Positions 28,441 to 38,297 are shown, numbered from the stretch's first letter. The stretch is 64,000 nucleotides of DNA from [Clostridium] hylemonae DSM 15053 (GCF_008281175.1 NZ_CP036524.1:1488001-1552000), one strand, 5' to 3'. Notes: a model not told the origin generated them from the letters alone. A program made the numbers and translations.

Positions 28441-29529
28441 ATGAACCTGAACATTGGTGTGATAAAAGGAGACGGAATCGGTCCGGAGATTGTAACTGAA
28501 GCCATGAAAGTGCTCGACAGGGTTGCAGAAGTATACGGACATTCGTGTAAATATACACAGCTGCTGCTGGGAGGCGCGTCCATTGACGTACATGGCGTTC
28601 CGCTTACCGATGAGACCGTGGCTGCTGCAAAAGCATGCGACGCGGTGCTCATGGGCTCTATAGGGGGAGATGCCGCGACGTCTCCGTGGTACCGGCTGGA
28701 GCCTTCCAGACGGCCGGAGGCAGGGCTTTTGAAGATCCGCAAAGAGCTGAATCTGTTTGCCAATCTGAGACCGGCGGTGCTTTACGACGAATTAAAAGGC
28801 GCGTGTCCGCTGAAGGAAGAGATCACAGAAGGCGGATTCGATATGGTCATTATGCGGGAGCTGACCGGGGGGCTGTACTTTGGAGAGCGCAGGACGGCGG
28901 AAGAAAACGGGGTGCTCACGGCGTATGATTCACTTACATATAATGAGAACGAGATCAGGCGCATAGCGAAGCGCGCCTTTGACATAGCGGAAAAAAGAAG
29001 GAAGAAAGTAACGAGCGTGGATAAGGCAAATGTGCTCGATACGTCCAGGCTGTGGCGCAAAGTGGTGGAGGAGACCGCGGCGGATTATCCGGATGTGACA
29101 CTGGAGCATATGCTCGTAGACAACTGCGCCATGCAGCTTGTGAAAGATCCGAAGCAGTTTGACGTCATCCTGACGGAAAACATGTTTGGAGATATTCTCT
29201 CAGACGAGGCGAGCATGGTGACCGGGTCTATCGGAATGCTGGCAAGTGCGAGCCTGAATGAGACAAAGTTCGGCCTGTATGAGCCAAGCGGCGGCTCCGC
29301 GCCCGACATCGCTGGCAGAGGGATCGCTAATCCGATAGCGACGATCCTGTCCATGGCTATGATGCTCAGATTCAGCTTCGACCTTGACCGGGAAGCAGAC
29401 GCGGTCGAGCAGGCCGTGGCAGATGTACTGAAAGAAGGATACCGCACCATTGACATTATGTCCGAAGGCAAAAAGCAGACAGGGACAAGTGAGATGGGTG
29501 ATTTGATCGCGGGATACATAAGGAGGTAG
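28441..29529 (+). CDS. leuB: 3-isopropylmalate dehydrogenase
   Basis: The 362-residue protein has the decarboxylating dehydrogenase signatures: IGVIKGDGIGPEIV at the start and NMFGDILSDEASMVTGSIGM near residue 240, with VMRELTGGLYFG between. The arginines of RPEAGLLKIRKELNLFANLRP match LeuB rather than isocitrate dehydrogenase. It carries out the third step of leucine synthesis with NAD. leuA, leuC and leuD are not in the window. It is three bases from ilvD. Confidence 0.95.
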   Translation: MNLNIGVIKGDGIGPEIVTEAMKVLDRVAEVYGHSCKYTQLLLGGASIDVHGVPLTDETVAAAKACDAVLMGSIGGDAATSPWYRLEPSRRPEAGLLKIRKELNLFANLRPAVLYDELKGACPLKEEITEGGFDMVIMRELTGGLYFGERRTAEENGVLTAYDSLTYNENEIRRIAKRAFDIAEKRRKKVTSVDKANVLDTSRLWRKVVEETAADYPDVTLEHMLVDNCAMQLVKDPKQFDVILTENMFGDILSDEASMVTGSIGMLASASLNETKFGLYEPSGGSAPDIAGRGIANPIATILSMAMMLRFSFDLDREADAVEQAVADVLKEGYRTIDIMSEGKKQTGTSEMGDLIAGYIRR

Positions 29530-29532
29530 AAT

Positions 29533-31206
29533 ATGAGAAGTGATACAGTAACAAAGGGGATGCAGCAGGCGCCCCACCGGTCTTTGTTCAATGCGCTCGG
29601 TTACACGAAAGAGGAACTTGAGCGTCCGCTCGTAGGTATTGTAAGTTCACACAACGAGATCGTTCCGGGACATATGAATCTGGATAAGATCGTGGAGGCG
29701 GTAAAGATGGGCGTCGCCATGGCAGGAGGGACACCCATCGTATTTCCGGCCATAGCGGTATGCGACGGAATCGCCATGGGCCATATCGGGATGAAATATT
29801 CCCTTGTGACGAGAGATCTGATCGCAGACTCCACAGAAGCCATGGCGCTGGCACACCAGTTTGACGCGCTCGTCATGGTTCCAAACTGTGATAAGAACGT
29901 TCCGGGGCTTCTCATGGCGGCGGCGAGGATCAATGTGCCGACTATATTTGTGAGCGGAGGTCCTATGCTCGCGGGCCGTGTGCAGGGTAAGAAGAGAAGT
30001 CTTTCCAGTATGTTCGAGGCGGTCGGCGCTTATACAGCAGGGACGATGACAGAAGAAGACGTCTGTGAATTTGAGAATAAAGTATGTCCGACATGCGGGT
30101 CCTGCTCCGGCATGTACACGGCAAACAGTATGAACTGTCTCACAGAAGTGCTCGGTATGGGACTGTCCGGCAACGGAACGATCCCGGCGGTCTATTCTGA
30201 GAGGATCCGCCTTGCGAAACACGCGGGCATGCAGGTGATGGAACTTTGGAAGCAGGATATCCGTCCAAGAGATATCATAACAGAGGAGGCGGTACTGAAC
30301 GCGCTGACCGTGGATATGGCGCTCGGCTGTTCCACCAACAGTATGCTCCATCTTCCGGCCATTGCCCATGAGATCGGGATGGACTTTGAGATAGACTTCG
30401 CCAACGGTATCAGTGAGAAGACGCCGAACCTGTGTCATCTTGCGCCGGCCGGGCCTACATATATGGAAGATCTGAATGAAGCCGGCGGCGTGTACGCGGT
30501 CATGGCAGAGCTTAATAAGAAAGGGCTTCTGCACACGGAATGCCTGACCGTCACCGGGAAATCGGTGGGAGAAAACATAGCGGGAGCGGTCAACAGAGAT
30601 CCCGAGGTTATAAGGACGATCGACGATCCATATAGTACTACAGGAGGAATCGCAGTGCTGAAAGGCAATCTTGCCCCGGACGGAAGCGTTGTGAAGCGTT
30701 CTGCGGTTGCGGAGGAAATGCTCGTGCACGAAGGTCCGGCCAGAGTATTTGACTGTGAGGAAGACGCGATCGCGGCCATCAAGGGCGGAGAGATCGTAGC
30801 AGGCGATGTGGTAGTGATCCGTTATGTAGGGCCAAAAGGCGGCCCCGGCATGCCGGAGATGCTGAATCCGACTTCGGCCATAGCAGGAATGGGACTTGGC
30901 TCCACAGTCGCGCTCATCACGGACGGACGGTTCAGCGGCGCTTCCAGGGGAGCTTCCATCGGCCATGTGTCGCCGGAAGCAGCCGTAGGCGGACCGATCG
31001 CGCTTATTGAGGAAGGGGATATCATCAAGATCGATATACCGGGACTGAAGCTTGAGCTTGATGTGACAGAAGAAGAACTGGAGAAGAGGAGAGAAGCGTG
31101 GGAGCCGAGACAGCCCCGCGTCACGACCGGCTATCTTGCGAGATATGCATCCATGGTCACGTCCGGCAACAGAGGCGCGATCCTGGAAGTGCCGAAGAAT
31201 AAATAG
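29533..31206 (+). CDS. ilvD: Dihydroxyacid dehydratase
   Basis: The 557-residue Fe-S dehydratase has its cluster cysteines in [10 protein letters not shown] and [18 protein letters not shown], and the C-terminal [20 protein letters not shown]. It makes the keto acid precursors of valine, leucine and isoleucine. The length is the family standard. It is preceded by AGGAGG overlapping the leuB end and followed 17 bases later by ilvB, so one transcript is likely. Confidence 0.97.
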   Translation: MRSDTVTKGMQQAPHRSLFNALGYTKEELERPLVGIVSSHNEIVPGHMNLDKIVEAVKMGVAMAGGTPIVFPAIAVCDGIAMGHIGMKYSLVTRDLIADSTEAMALAHQFDALVMVPNCDKNVPGLLMAAARINVPTIFVSGGPMLAGRVQGKKRSLSSMFEAVGAYTAGTMTEEDVCEFENKVCPTCGSCSGMYTANSMNCLTEVLGMGLSGNGTIPAVYSERIRLAKHAGMQVMELWKQDIRPRDIITEEAVLNALTVDMALGCSTNSMLHLPAIAHEIGMDFEIDFANGISEKTPNLCHLAPAGPTYMEDLNEAGGVYAVMAELNKKGLLHTECLTVTGKSVGENIAGAVNRDPEVIRTIDDPYSTTGGIAVLKGNLAPDGSVVKRSAVAEEMLVHEGPARVFDCEEDAIAAIKGGEIVAGDVVVIRYVGPKGGPGMPEMLNPTSAIAGMGLGSTVALITDGRFSGASRGASIGHVSPEAAVGGPIALIEEGDIIKIDIPGLKLELDVTEEELEKRREAWEPRQPRVTTGYLARYASMVTSGNRGAILEVPKNK

Positions 31207-31223
31207 ATAGGAGATACAAAGGT

Positions 31224-32906
31224 ATGCAGTTGACAGGAGCAGAAATTGTGATAGAGTGCCTGAAAGAACAGGGGGTAGATACCGTATTCGGCTATCCGGG
31301 CGGCTCTATATTGAATGTATATGATGAATTATATAAACACAGCGATGAGATCACACATATCCTGACTTCCCATGAGCAGGGGGCGGCACATGCGGCCGAC
31401 GGATATGCAAGGGCAACGGGGAAGGTCGGAGTGTGTTTTGCCACGAGCGGCCCCGGCGCCACAAACCTGGTGACCGGAATCGCGACCGCATGCATGGATT
31501 CCATCCCGCTGGTGGCCATCACGTGCAATGTAGGTGTTTCCCTGCTTGGGAAGGACAGTTTCCAGGAGATAGACATCACGGGCATAACAATGCCCATAAC
31601 AAAGCATAACTTTATCGTAAAAGATGTAAAGAACCTGGCAGAGACGATAAGAAAAGCATTTGTCATTGCTCAGAAGGGCCGGCCAGGTCCGGTCCTTGTG
31701 GATATCCCCAAGGACGTCACCGCCAACAAGGCAGAGTATAAGAAGCAGGAGATCGCCCCGGTGACAGCATCAAAGGACATCTGTGAAGCAGAGATCGAAA
31801 GCGCGCTTAAAATCATCTCAAAATCCAGGAAGCCGTACATATTTGTAGGCGGCGGGGCCGTGCTGGCAGACGCAAGTGAAGAACTGTACGAATTTGTGAA
31901 AAAGGTGGATGCGCCTGTCACAGACAGTCTGATGGGGAAAGGAGCATTCCCTGGAACTGACCCGCTCTACACGGGGATGCTCGGAATGCACGGGACAAAG
32001 ACATCGAATTACGGAGTGAGCGAATGTGATCTGCTGATCGTGATCGGAGCCAGATTCAGTGACCGTGTGACCGGAAATGCAAAGAAGTTTGCCAAAAATG
32101 CCAGAATACTGCAGTTTGACGTCGATGCGGCAGAGATGAATAAAAATGTACTGATCACCGATGGAGTCGTAGGCGATATCAAGGTGGCGCTCGGTATGAT
32201 CAACAGAAGACTTGAGGAACAGAGCCATCCGGAGTGGATCGAGAAGATCATGGCTTACAAAGAACAGTATCCGCTGAAGTATCACGAAGAGGGTCTGACG
32301 GGGCCGTTCGTCGTGGAGGAGATATACAGACAGACAGAAGGAGACGCCGTTATCGTGACGGAGGTGGGCCAGCATCAGATGTGGGCCGCACAGTTCTATA
32401 AGTTCACGAAGCCGAGAACATTTCTCACCTCCGGCGGCCTTGGGACGATGGGATACGGACTTGGAGCCTCTCTTGGAGCGAAGGTCGGCATGCCGGATAA
32501 AACGGTCGTCAACATCGCCGGGGACGGGTGCTTCCGTATGAACATGAATGAGATCGCCACAGCGGCCCGCTATAATATTCCGATCATACAGGTTGTTGTG
32601 AACAATCATGTGCTCGGGATGGTACGGCAGTGGCAGAACCTGTTCTACGGGAAGCGCTATTCCGCCACAGTGCTGAATGACAGCGTGGATTTTGTGAAGC
32701 TGGCAGAGGCGCTGGGGGCTACAGGTGTACGCGCCGCGACAAAGGAAGAGTTCAAGTCGGCGTTTGCATCGGCGCTTACGCTCGGCAGACCGGTGGTCAT
32801 CGACTGCCAGATCGATTCCGACGAGAAAGTGTGGCCTATGGTGGCGCCGGGAGCGGCGATCAGCGAGGCTTTCGACGAGAAGGATCTGGAAGAAAGAAGC
32901 AATTGA
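31224..32906 (+). CDS. ilvB: Acetolactate synthase large subunit
   Basis: The 560-residue thiamine diphosphate enzyme has the catalytic glutamate region LTSHEQGAAHAADGYAR, the FAD-type central domain, and the cofactor motif GDGCFRMNMNEIATAARYNI with the following asparagine. RQWQNLFYGKRYS near the end is typical of anabolic acetolactate synthase and not of catabolic AlsS. It condenses pyruvates to acetolactate. No small regulatory subunit (ilvN/ilvH) follows; the next gene is serC. Either it is encoded elsewhere or it is absent. Confidence 0.95.
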   Translation: MQLTGAEIVIECLKEQGVDTVFGYPGGSILNVYDELYKHSDEITHILTSHEQGAAHAADGYARATGKVGVCFATSGPGATNLVTGIATACMDSIPLVAITCNVGVSLLGKDSFQEIDITGITMPITKHNFIVKDVKNLAETIRKAFVIAQKGRPGPVLVDIPKDVTANKAEYKKQEIAPVTASKDICEAEIESALKIISKSRKPYIFVGGGAVLADASEELYEFVKKVDAPVTDSLMGKGAFPGTDPLYTGMLGMHGTKTSNYGVSECDLLIVIGARFSDRVTGNAKKFAKNARILQFDVDAAEMNKNVLITDGVVGDIKVALGMINRRLEEQSHPEWIEKIMAYKEQYPLKYHEEGLTGPFVVEEIYRQTEGDAVIVTEVGQHQMWAAQFYKFTKPRTFLTSGGLGTMGYGLGASLGAKVGMPDKTVVNIAGDGCFRMNMNEIATAARYNIPIIQVVVNNHVLGMVRQWQNLFYGKRYSATVLNDSVDFVKLAEALGATGVRAATKEEFKSAFASALTLGRPVVIDCQIDSDEKVWPMVAPGAAISEAFDEKDLEERSN

Positions 32907-32939
32907 TTTTTACTGAAAAAGAAAGTGGAGGAATGAAAA

Positions 32940-34022
32940 GTGAGCAGAGTGTATAATTTTTCAGCAGGACCGGCAGTACTGCCGGAAGAAGTGTTAACGG
33001 AAGCAGCGGCAGAAATGCTTGATTACAACGGGACCGGCATGTCCGTGATGGAAATGAGTCACCGCTCGAAGGCTTTCCAGGAGATCATAGACTCGGCAGA
33101 GTCTGATCTGAGAGAGTTGATGAACATTCCTGACAACTATAAAGTATTATTTCTGCAGGGGGGAGCATCCCAGCAGTTTGCCATGATTCCGATGAATCTG
33201 ATGAAGAACCGTGTGGCGGATTATATCGTTACCGGGCAGTGGTCCAAAAAAGCTTACGCCGAGGCCGCAAAGTACGGCAAAGCCAATAAGATCGCCACAT
33301 CGGAAGACCGGACATTTTCCTATATTCCTGACTGTTCGGACCTTCCGGTGTCAGAGGATGCGGACTACGTGTATATCTGTGAGAATAATACGATCTACGG
33401 AACAAAGTTCAGACATCTGCCGGATACAAAAGGCAAGCCGCTTGTGGCGGACGTCTCCTCCTGCTTTTTATCCGAACCGGTGGATGTCACGAAATACGGC
33501 GTTATCTACGGCGGTGTACAGAAGAATGTCGGACCGGCGGGAGTTGTCATCGTTATCATAAGAGAAGATCTTATAACAGACGATGTGCTGCCCGGGACAC
33601 CGACCATGCTCCAGTATAAGACACATGTGGATGCAGGTTCACTTTACAATACCCCACCGGCTTACGGCATATACATATGCGGGAAAGTATTCCGTTGGCT
33701 GAAACGTCAGGGAGGTCTTGCCGCCATGAAGGAACGCAATGAAAAAAAGGCAAAGATTCTGTATGACTACCTGGATGCAAGCCAAATGTTCAAAGGCACG
33801 GTAGAGGCAAAAGACAGGTCGCTCATGAATGTGCCCTTCGTAACAGGAAGCGATGAGCTGGACGCCAGATTTGTGCAGGAAGCGAAGGCGGCCGGGTTTG
33901 AAAGCCTGAAAGGACACCGCAGCGTGGGCGGTATGAGGGCGAGCATTTATAATGCCATGCCGGAAGAGGGTGTGAAGGCTCTCGTTGCATTTATGAAAAC
34001 GTTTGAAGAGGAGAATTTGTGA
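32940..34022 (+). CDS. serC: Phosphoserine aminotransferase
   Basis: The 360-residue class V aminotransferase starts VYNFSAGPAVLPEEVL, the family hallmark, and has the PLP lysine in YGGVQKNVGPAGVVIVI. It makes phosphoserine from 3-phosphohydroxypyruvate and glutamate. The start is GTG at 32940 with GGAGG nine bases upstream. It overlaps serA by four bases, so the two serine enzymes are coupled. Confidence 0.96.
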   Translation: MSRVYNFSAGPAVLPEEVLTEAAAEMLDYNGTGMSVMEMSHRSKAFQEIIDSAESDLRELMNIPDNYKVLFLQGGASQQFAMIPMNLMKNRVADYIVTGQWSKKAYAEAAKYGKANKIATSEDRTFSYIPDCSDLPVSEDADYVYICENNTIYGTKFRHLPDTKGKPLVADVSSCFLSEPVDVTKYGVIYGGVQKNVGPAGVVIVIIREDLITDDVLPGTPTMLQYKTHVDAGSLYNTPPAYGIYICGKVFRWLKRQGGLAAMKERNEKKAKILYDYLDASQMFKGTVEAKDRSLMNVPFVTGSDELDARFVQEAKAAGFESLKGHRSVGGMRASIYNAMPEEGVKALVAFMKTFEEENL

Positions 34023-35188
34023 TCATGTATAAATATCATTGCTTAAATCCAATCTCTGATGTAGGGTTGGAACAGTTTACAGAAGACTACATCCCTGTCA
34101 GTGACGCGAAAACCGCAGATGCTGTGCTCGTAAGGAGCACAGCCATGCATGAAATGGAGTTTGGTACGGAACTCAAAGCGATCGGCAGAGCCGGGGCAGG
34201 CGTGAACAACATACCGCTTGAACGGTGCTCAGAGAACGGGATCGTCGTATTTAACACACCGGGAGCAAACGCCAACGGTGTGAAGGAGCTGGTGATCGCC
34301 GGAATGCTTCTCGCTTCCCGGGATATCATCGGCGGCATCAACTGGGTGCAGGAAAATGAGGAGGACGGCAATATAGCCAAAGACGCGGAGAAGGCAAAGA
34401 AGGCATTTGCTGGCTGCGAACTGGACGGCAAGAAACTGGGAGTGATCGGTCTTGGCGCCATCGGTGTTCTTGTGGCGAATGCGGCTACACACCTCGGCAT
34501 GGATGTGTACGGTTATGATCCTTATGTATCTGTCGATTCGGCGTGGAGACTTTCCAGGAGCATCCGCCACGCAAAGACGGTGGATGAGATATATAAGGAC
34601 TGTGATTACATTACGATCCACGTTCCTGCTCTTGAGAGCACAAAAGGCATGATCGACGCAGATGCTTTAAATCTCATGAAAAAAGGAATCGTTGTGCTGA
34701 ATTTTGCGAGAGACGTACTTGTGGATGAAGAGGCGATGATAGACGCGCTGCTGTCAGGCCATGTTAAGCACTATGTCACGGACTTCCCCACACCGGCCAT
34801 GGCCGGAGTAAAGGGAGCGATCGTGATACCGCATCTCGGGGCCTCCACAGAAGAGTCGGAGGATAACTGCGCGAAGATGGCGGTAAAGGAGATCCGGAAT
34901 TATCTGGAACATGGAAATATTACAAACGCCGTAAATTTTCCCGACTGTGATATGGGATACAAGGGAAGCAACACGAGAATCGTGCTGCTGCACCACAATA
35001 TTCCCAACATGCTCGGCCAGTTTACAAAAGTCCTGGCTGAGGATAACCTGAATATCGCGGATCTGGCCAACAAAAGCAAGGGTGAATTTGCCTATACGAT
35101 GATAGATATAGACTCAGAAGTGCCGGCCGGCGTGACGGAGGAACTCATGAAGATCGAAGGGGTGAGAAGAGTAAGAATCATTGAATAA
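34019..35188 (+). CDS. serA: D-3-phosphoglycerate dehydrogenase
   Basis: The 389-residue protein has the NAD-binding GLGAIGVLVANAATHLGMDV and a C-terminal ACT-type domain (HHNIPNMLGQFTKVLAEDNL), which usually binds serine for feedback. The substrate-binding part starts YKYHCLNPISDVGLEQF. It makes 3-phosphohydroxypyruvate, the substrate of SerC. The start could be GTG 34019 (GAGGAG spaced by five) or ATG 34025; I list the longer form. No serB phosphatase is present nearby. Confidence 0.95.
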   Translation: MIMYKYHCLNPISDVGLEQFTEDYIPVSDAKTADAVLVRSTAMHEMEFGTELKAIGRAGAGVNNIPLERCSENGIVVFNTPGANANGVKELVIAGMLLASRDIIGGINWVQENEEDGNIAKDAEKAKKAFAGCELDGKKLGVIGLGAIGVLVANAATHLGMDVYGYDPYVSVDSAWRLSRSIRHAKTVDEIYKDCDYITIHVPALESTKGMIDADALNLMKKGIVVLNFARDVLVDEEAMIDALLSGHVKHYVTDFPTPAMAGVKGAIVIPHLGASTEESEDNCAKMAVKEIRNYLEHGNITNAVNFPDCDMGYKGSNTRIVLLHHNIPNMLGQFTKVLAEDNLNIADLANKSKGEFAYTMIDIDSEVPAGVTEELMKIEGVRRVRIIE

Positions 35189-35209
35189 TTCTTAAAAAAG
35201 CTGTATACT
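35181..35209 (+). promoter_or_regulatory. Sigma-A promoter for the deacetylase gene
   Basis: TTGAAT (35181-35186) and TATACT (35204-35209) are spaced by 17 bases. The -35 box lies inside the serA stop region. No terminator separates serA from this gene. Confidence 0.55.
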
Positions 35210-35254
35210 CAACATAACAGGGGAAATGTTGTTTATTACAGGGGAGACATACGA

Positions 35255-36688
35255 ATGAAAAAAAGAAGAATACATAAGAGACGCCGGAATAACAGAGGAA
35301 GAGCAGGGACCTTTTTCAGGGTTCTTGCTCTTCTTGTCGTCTGTTTGATGCCCTTCCTTCTGTTTCGGACAGCGGCAGCGGCACAGCGGGAGGAACAGAT
35401 CATCATCAAAGCCGTATCCGGCGAGATACTGCAGGGGGAAGAACTGTCTGAGCCTGCTGTGCAAATATACGCAGATGGCAGCGAAAAAGCTGTGCTCGAC
35501 AAAAAAAGCGGATACACGGCGGGAGACTTGCTGAATGACCTGAAAAGCGGAAAAGGCTACACGCTCAAATGTGAAGCGGACGCGTCACTGGAAGGCGACT
35601 ATCCGGTAGAGATAGTTCTGGATGGTGATATGAGCAGCGCTTTAAAAAACGCGTGGATCGGTCTCGTTTCCATCAAGACGGAAGACGGACTCATCCGCGT
35701 GAAAAATCCGGTTGGAGAATGGGAAGGCAGCAAGTTCAGGCGTTACGACGGCAGTTATGTGCTCAGTGATTTCGTCGTATCAAAGGGGAATACATATTAT
35801 TTTGACGGAGACGGCAATAAAGTGAGCGGGCTTACCAATATAGAAGGCGCTGTATATTATTTTGACCGTGACGGCATCATGCAGACAGGCTGGCAGGAGA
35901 TCGAAGAAAGCCGTTATTACTTTACAGATAAAGGCGCGGCGGCTGTGGGCTGGCAGGAACTGGACGGAGCGACCTATTATTTTGACAAGGAAGCAAAGAT
36001 GGCGACGGGAGAAACATATCTCGGGCTCACCCTCTGTCTGTTTGATAAAGACGGAAAGCTGCTGTCCAAAAAGGAAAGCAGCATAGACCCGAACAGGCCG
36101 ATGGTCGCGCTCACTTTTGACGACGGCCCGGGGCCGAGGACAAAAGAGCTTCTCGATGCGCTTCAGAAATATAATGGCCATGCCACCTTCTTTATGCTTG
36201 GCCAGAAAGTTCCCTCATACGCAGAAGTGGTAAAGCGGATGAAGGAACTTGGATGTGAGCTCGGCAACCATTCCTATGACCATGCGGACTTGTCAAAGAT
36301 GGACGCGGCAGGCGTACAGAGCGAGGTGGACAAGACGAACGAAAATATCAGTCAGGCGGCGGGACAGGGAGCCAGCGTGATGCGTCCTCCTTACGGTGCG
36401 ATAAGCAGTACGATGAAGACCACGATAGGGATGCCGATGATGCTCTGGAACATAGACACGCTTGACTGGAAGACACGGGACGCGCAGAAGACGATCGATG
36501 CGGTCATGGGAAGTGTAAAGGACGGAGATATCATTCTTATGCATGATATACATACGGAGAGTGTGGATGCGGCGCTTGAGCTTATTCCCCGGCTTATGGA
36601 CGAAGGATATCAGCTAGTGACGGTGTCCGAGCTGGCTGCCGCAAAAGGAAATGAATTGCAGAACGGCGGTGTGTATACGGATTTTTAG
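35255..36688 (+). CDS. Secreted polysaccharide deacetylase with glucan/choline-type wall-binding repeats
   Basis: The 477-residue protein has a basic N-terminus and a membrane/signal segment (LALLVVCLMPFLLFRTAAAA). Between about residues 165 and 260 lie repeats of the cell-wall-binding type (YYFDGDGNKVSG, YYFDRDGIMQTGWQ, YYFTDKGAAAVGWQ, YYFDKEAKMATG). The C-terminal NodB domain has MVALTFDDGPGP with the catalytic aspartates, NHSYDHADL with the metal histidines, MRPPYGAIS, and ILMHDIHTES. Such enzymes deacetylate peptidoglycan N-acetylglucosamine or N-acetylmuramic acid and protect against lysozyme. The wall-binding repeats would hold it at the cell surface. Confidence 0.93.
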   Translation: MKKRRIHKRRRNNRGRAGTFFRVLALLVVCLMPFLLFRTAAAAQREEQIIIKAVSGEILQGEELSEPAVQIYADGSEKAVLDKKSGYTAGDLLNDLKSGKGYTLKCEADASLEGDYPVEIVLDGDMSSALKNAWIGLVSIKTEDGLIRVKNPVGEWEGSKFRRYDGSYVLSDFVVSKGNTYYFDGDGNKVSGLTNIEGAVYYFDRDGIMQTGWQEIEESRYYFTDKGAAAVGWQELDGATYYFDKEAKMATGETYLGLTLCLFDKDGKLLSKKESSIDPNRPMVALTFDDGPGPRTKELLDALQKYNGHATFFMLGQKVPSYAEVVKRMKELGCELGNHSYDHADLSKMDAAGVQSEVDKTNENISQAAGQGASVMRPPYGAISSTMKTTIGMPMMLWNIDTLDWKTRDAQKTIDAVMGSVKDGDIILMHDIHTESVDAALELIPRLMDEGYQLVTVSELAAAKGNELQNGGVYTDF

Positions 36689-36751
36689 ACATCGTTAAAA
36701 AATGCACAAAATGAAGGTGCATAAATATGCAAAGTTTGTTAAAAATTTATC

Positions 36752-36780
36752 TTTACAATATCTCCGGTTAGTGTTAATCT
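36752..36780 (+). promoter_or_regulatory. Probable promoter of the small ORF
   Basis: TTTACA (36752-36757) and TAATCT (36775-36780) are spaced by 17 bases, about 50 bases before the small ORF. Confidence 0.45.
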
Positions 36781-36809
36781 TTTAACGGAAAGAAAAATAA
36801 AAGATTAAC
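36773..36809 (+). promoter_or_regulatory. 12-bp inverted repeat upstream of the small ORF
   Basis: GTTAATCTTTTA (36773-36784) and TAAAAGATTAAC (36798-36809) are perfect complements with a 13-base loop. The left arm overlaps the predicted -10 box, so it may be an operator; if transcription begins further upstream it would be a leader hairpin before the ribosome-binding site. Confidence 0.7.
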
Positions 36810-36829
36810 ATAAAAGGAAGTGAGATTCG

Positions 36830-36907
36830 ATGAAGAATTTAGTTTCTGCTCTAAAAAAATACTTTACAGAAAATACTGCTCTTACAACTTACATGGAGAA
36901 GCACTGA
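36830..36907 (+). CDS. Putative 25-residue small protein
   Basis: A 25-codon frame (begins MKNLVSALKK, ends TYMEKH) is preceded by AAAAGGAAGTGAG with good spacing. It has its own promoter-like sequence and an inverted repeat upstream, and a strong terminator 20 bases downstream. The N-terminal half could form an amphipathic helix with several lysines. I do not recognise the family. The self-contained transcription unit makes real expression likely, although a non-coding small RNA is also possible. Confidence 0.6.
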   Translation: MKNLVSALKKYFTENTALTTYMEKH

Positions 36908-36926
36908 TCATAAAGTATTGAGAGGG

Positions 36927-36969
36927 AAAAAAGAAGCCGGACCCGGGAGCGGGTTCAGGCTTCTTTTTT
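36927..36969. terminator. Strong bidirectional terminator between the small ORF and prs
   Basis: A run of A and GAAGCC, GACCC, a GGGAGC loop, GGGTTC and GGCTTCTTTTTT form a long stem with A-tract and T-tract on the two sides. It can end both the plus-strand small transcript and the minus-strand prs transcript. Confidence 0.92.
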
Positions 36970-36993
36970 GTGGAGAGAGCTGATCTCACTTTT

Positions 36994-38169
36994 TTATTTT
37001 CCTGCGTTATGCCGTTCCAGCAGCGCATGTATCTTATCGGTTGGGTTTAAGACAGAACCGATCGTAATGTCGTGATTCAGAGAATCTATAATGAGGGCGA
37101 TGAACTTGCTCAGATCCGCAACGACAAAGTACGGTTTCTCATAGGCGGCAGGAGGAAGGTAAGTAAGGTTTGTCGTAATGACCCTGTCGATGTAGCCGCT
37201 TTCATAATAGTCGTCAAACTTGTCAAAACCTTCGGTGAACAGTCCGAATGTCGTACAGACGAACACCCGTCCGGCTCCTCTTTCCTTCAGCTGCTTTGCC
37301 ACGTCGAGCATACTTTCCCCGGAAGAGATCATATCATCTACGATAATGACATTCTTGCCTTTGATGTCGTCGCCGAGGAATTCATGGGCCACGATGGGAT
37401 TCTTGCCGCCGACAACAGTGGAATAATCACGGCGTTTGTAGAACATTCCCATGTTGACGCCGAGTACATTGGAGAAGTATACGGCCCGGTGCATGGCGCC
37501 TTCATCGGGGCTCACTACCATTAAGTGTTCCTTATCCACAGAAAGATCCGGTTCGGCTCTAAGCAGCGCTTTCATGAACTGGTACGGCGGGTTAAAGTTG
37601 TCAAAGCCCTGTAGTGGGATCGCGTTCTGGACACGCGGGTCATGGGCGTCAAATGTGATAATGTCACTTACACCCATTTCCATGAGCTCCTCAAGAGCGA
37701 GGGCACAGTCAAGTGATTCCCGTTTCGTCCTCTTGTGCTGCCTGCTTTCATACAGAAACGGCATTATGACATTGATGCGGTGCGCCTTTCCGGTGGCTGC
37801 GGAGATGATCCGCTTTAGATCCTGATAGTGGTCATCCGGAGACATGTGGTTCAGGTGGCCGTTCACCGTGTAAGTAAGACTGTAGTTGCAGACGTCGACC
37901 ATAATGAACAGATCCTTGCCCCGAATGGACTCTCCGATAATGCCCTTGGCTTCGCCGGTGCCGAAGCGGGGACATTTACATTCGATCAGATAATTTTCAA
38001 GCTGGTAGCTGGAAAAGAGCGGGGAGTCAAGCGATTCTCTCAATGTTTGCTGACGGAACCGGACAATATAATCATTTACCTTCTGTCCAAGTTCCCGGCA
38101 GCTTTCAAGAGCTGCGATCTTAAGAGGTGCTACCGGAAGAGCTTCTTCCATTAGTTTAATATTCGGCAT
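36994..38169 (-). CDS. prs: Ribose-phosphate pyrophosphokinase, long form
   Basis: The 391-residue protein has the PRPP-binding motif NVIIVDDMISSGESMLDVAK and the ATP-side motif YESRQHKRTKRESLD. The family standard is about 315 residues; this longer form has an N-terminal extension and insertions, and is seen in Clostridia. It makes PRPP from ribose 5-phosphate and ATP for nucleotide, histidine and tryptophan synthesis. I chose the ATG at 38169 because CAGGAG precedes it; the frame runs open to 38235. It is a single-gene unit with its own promoter and terminator. Confidence 0.9.
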   Translation of the reverse strand: MPNIKLMEEALPVAPLKIAALESCRELGQKVNDYIVRFRQQTLRESLDSPLFSSYQLENYLIECKCPRFGTGEAKGIIGESIRGKDLFIMVDVCNYSLTYTVNGHLNHMSPDDHYQDLKRIISAATGKAHRINVIMPFLYESRQHKRTKRESLDCALALEELMEMGVSDIITFDAHDPRVQNAIPLQGFDNFNPPYQFMKALLRAEPDLSVDKEHLMVVSPDEGAMHRAVYFSNVLGVNMGMFYKRRDYSTVVGGKNPIVAHEFLGDDIKGKNVIIVDDMISSGESMLDVAKQLKERGAGRVFVCTTFGLFTEGFDKFDDYYESGYIDRVITTNLTYLPPAAYEKPYFVVADLSKFIALIIDSLNHDITIGSVLNPTDKIHALLERHNAGK

Positions 38170-38249
38170 AATATTCTCCTGTATCTCAACAATATTTTGG
38201 ACCGGCTGAACATCTGCAGTCCAATATGTATACACATTCGTACAACTTA

Positions 38250-38279
38250 TTTATATCACCTTTTCCATGAGATGGTCAA
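38250..38279 (-). promoter_or_regulatory. Sigma-A promoter for prs
   Basis: On the minus strand TTGACC (38279-38274) and TATAAA (38255-38250) are spaced by 18 bases, giving a leader of about 70 bases. Confidence 0.55.
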
Positions 38280-38297
38280 CACCCTTTCGCCTTCGGG

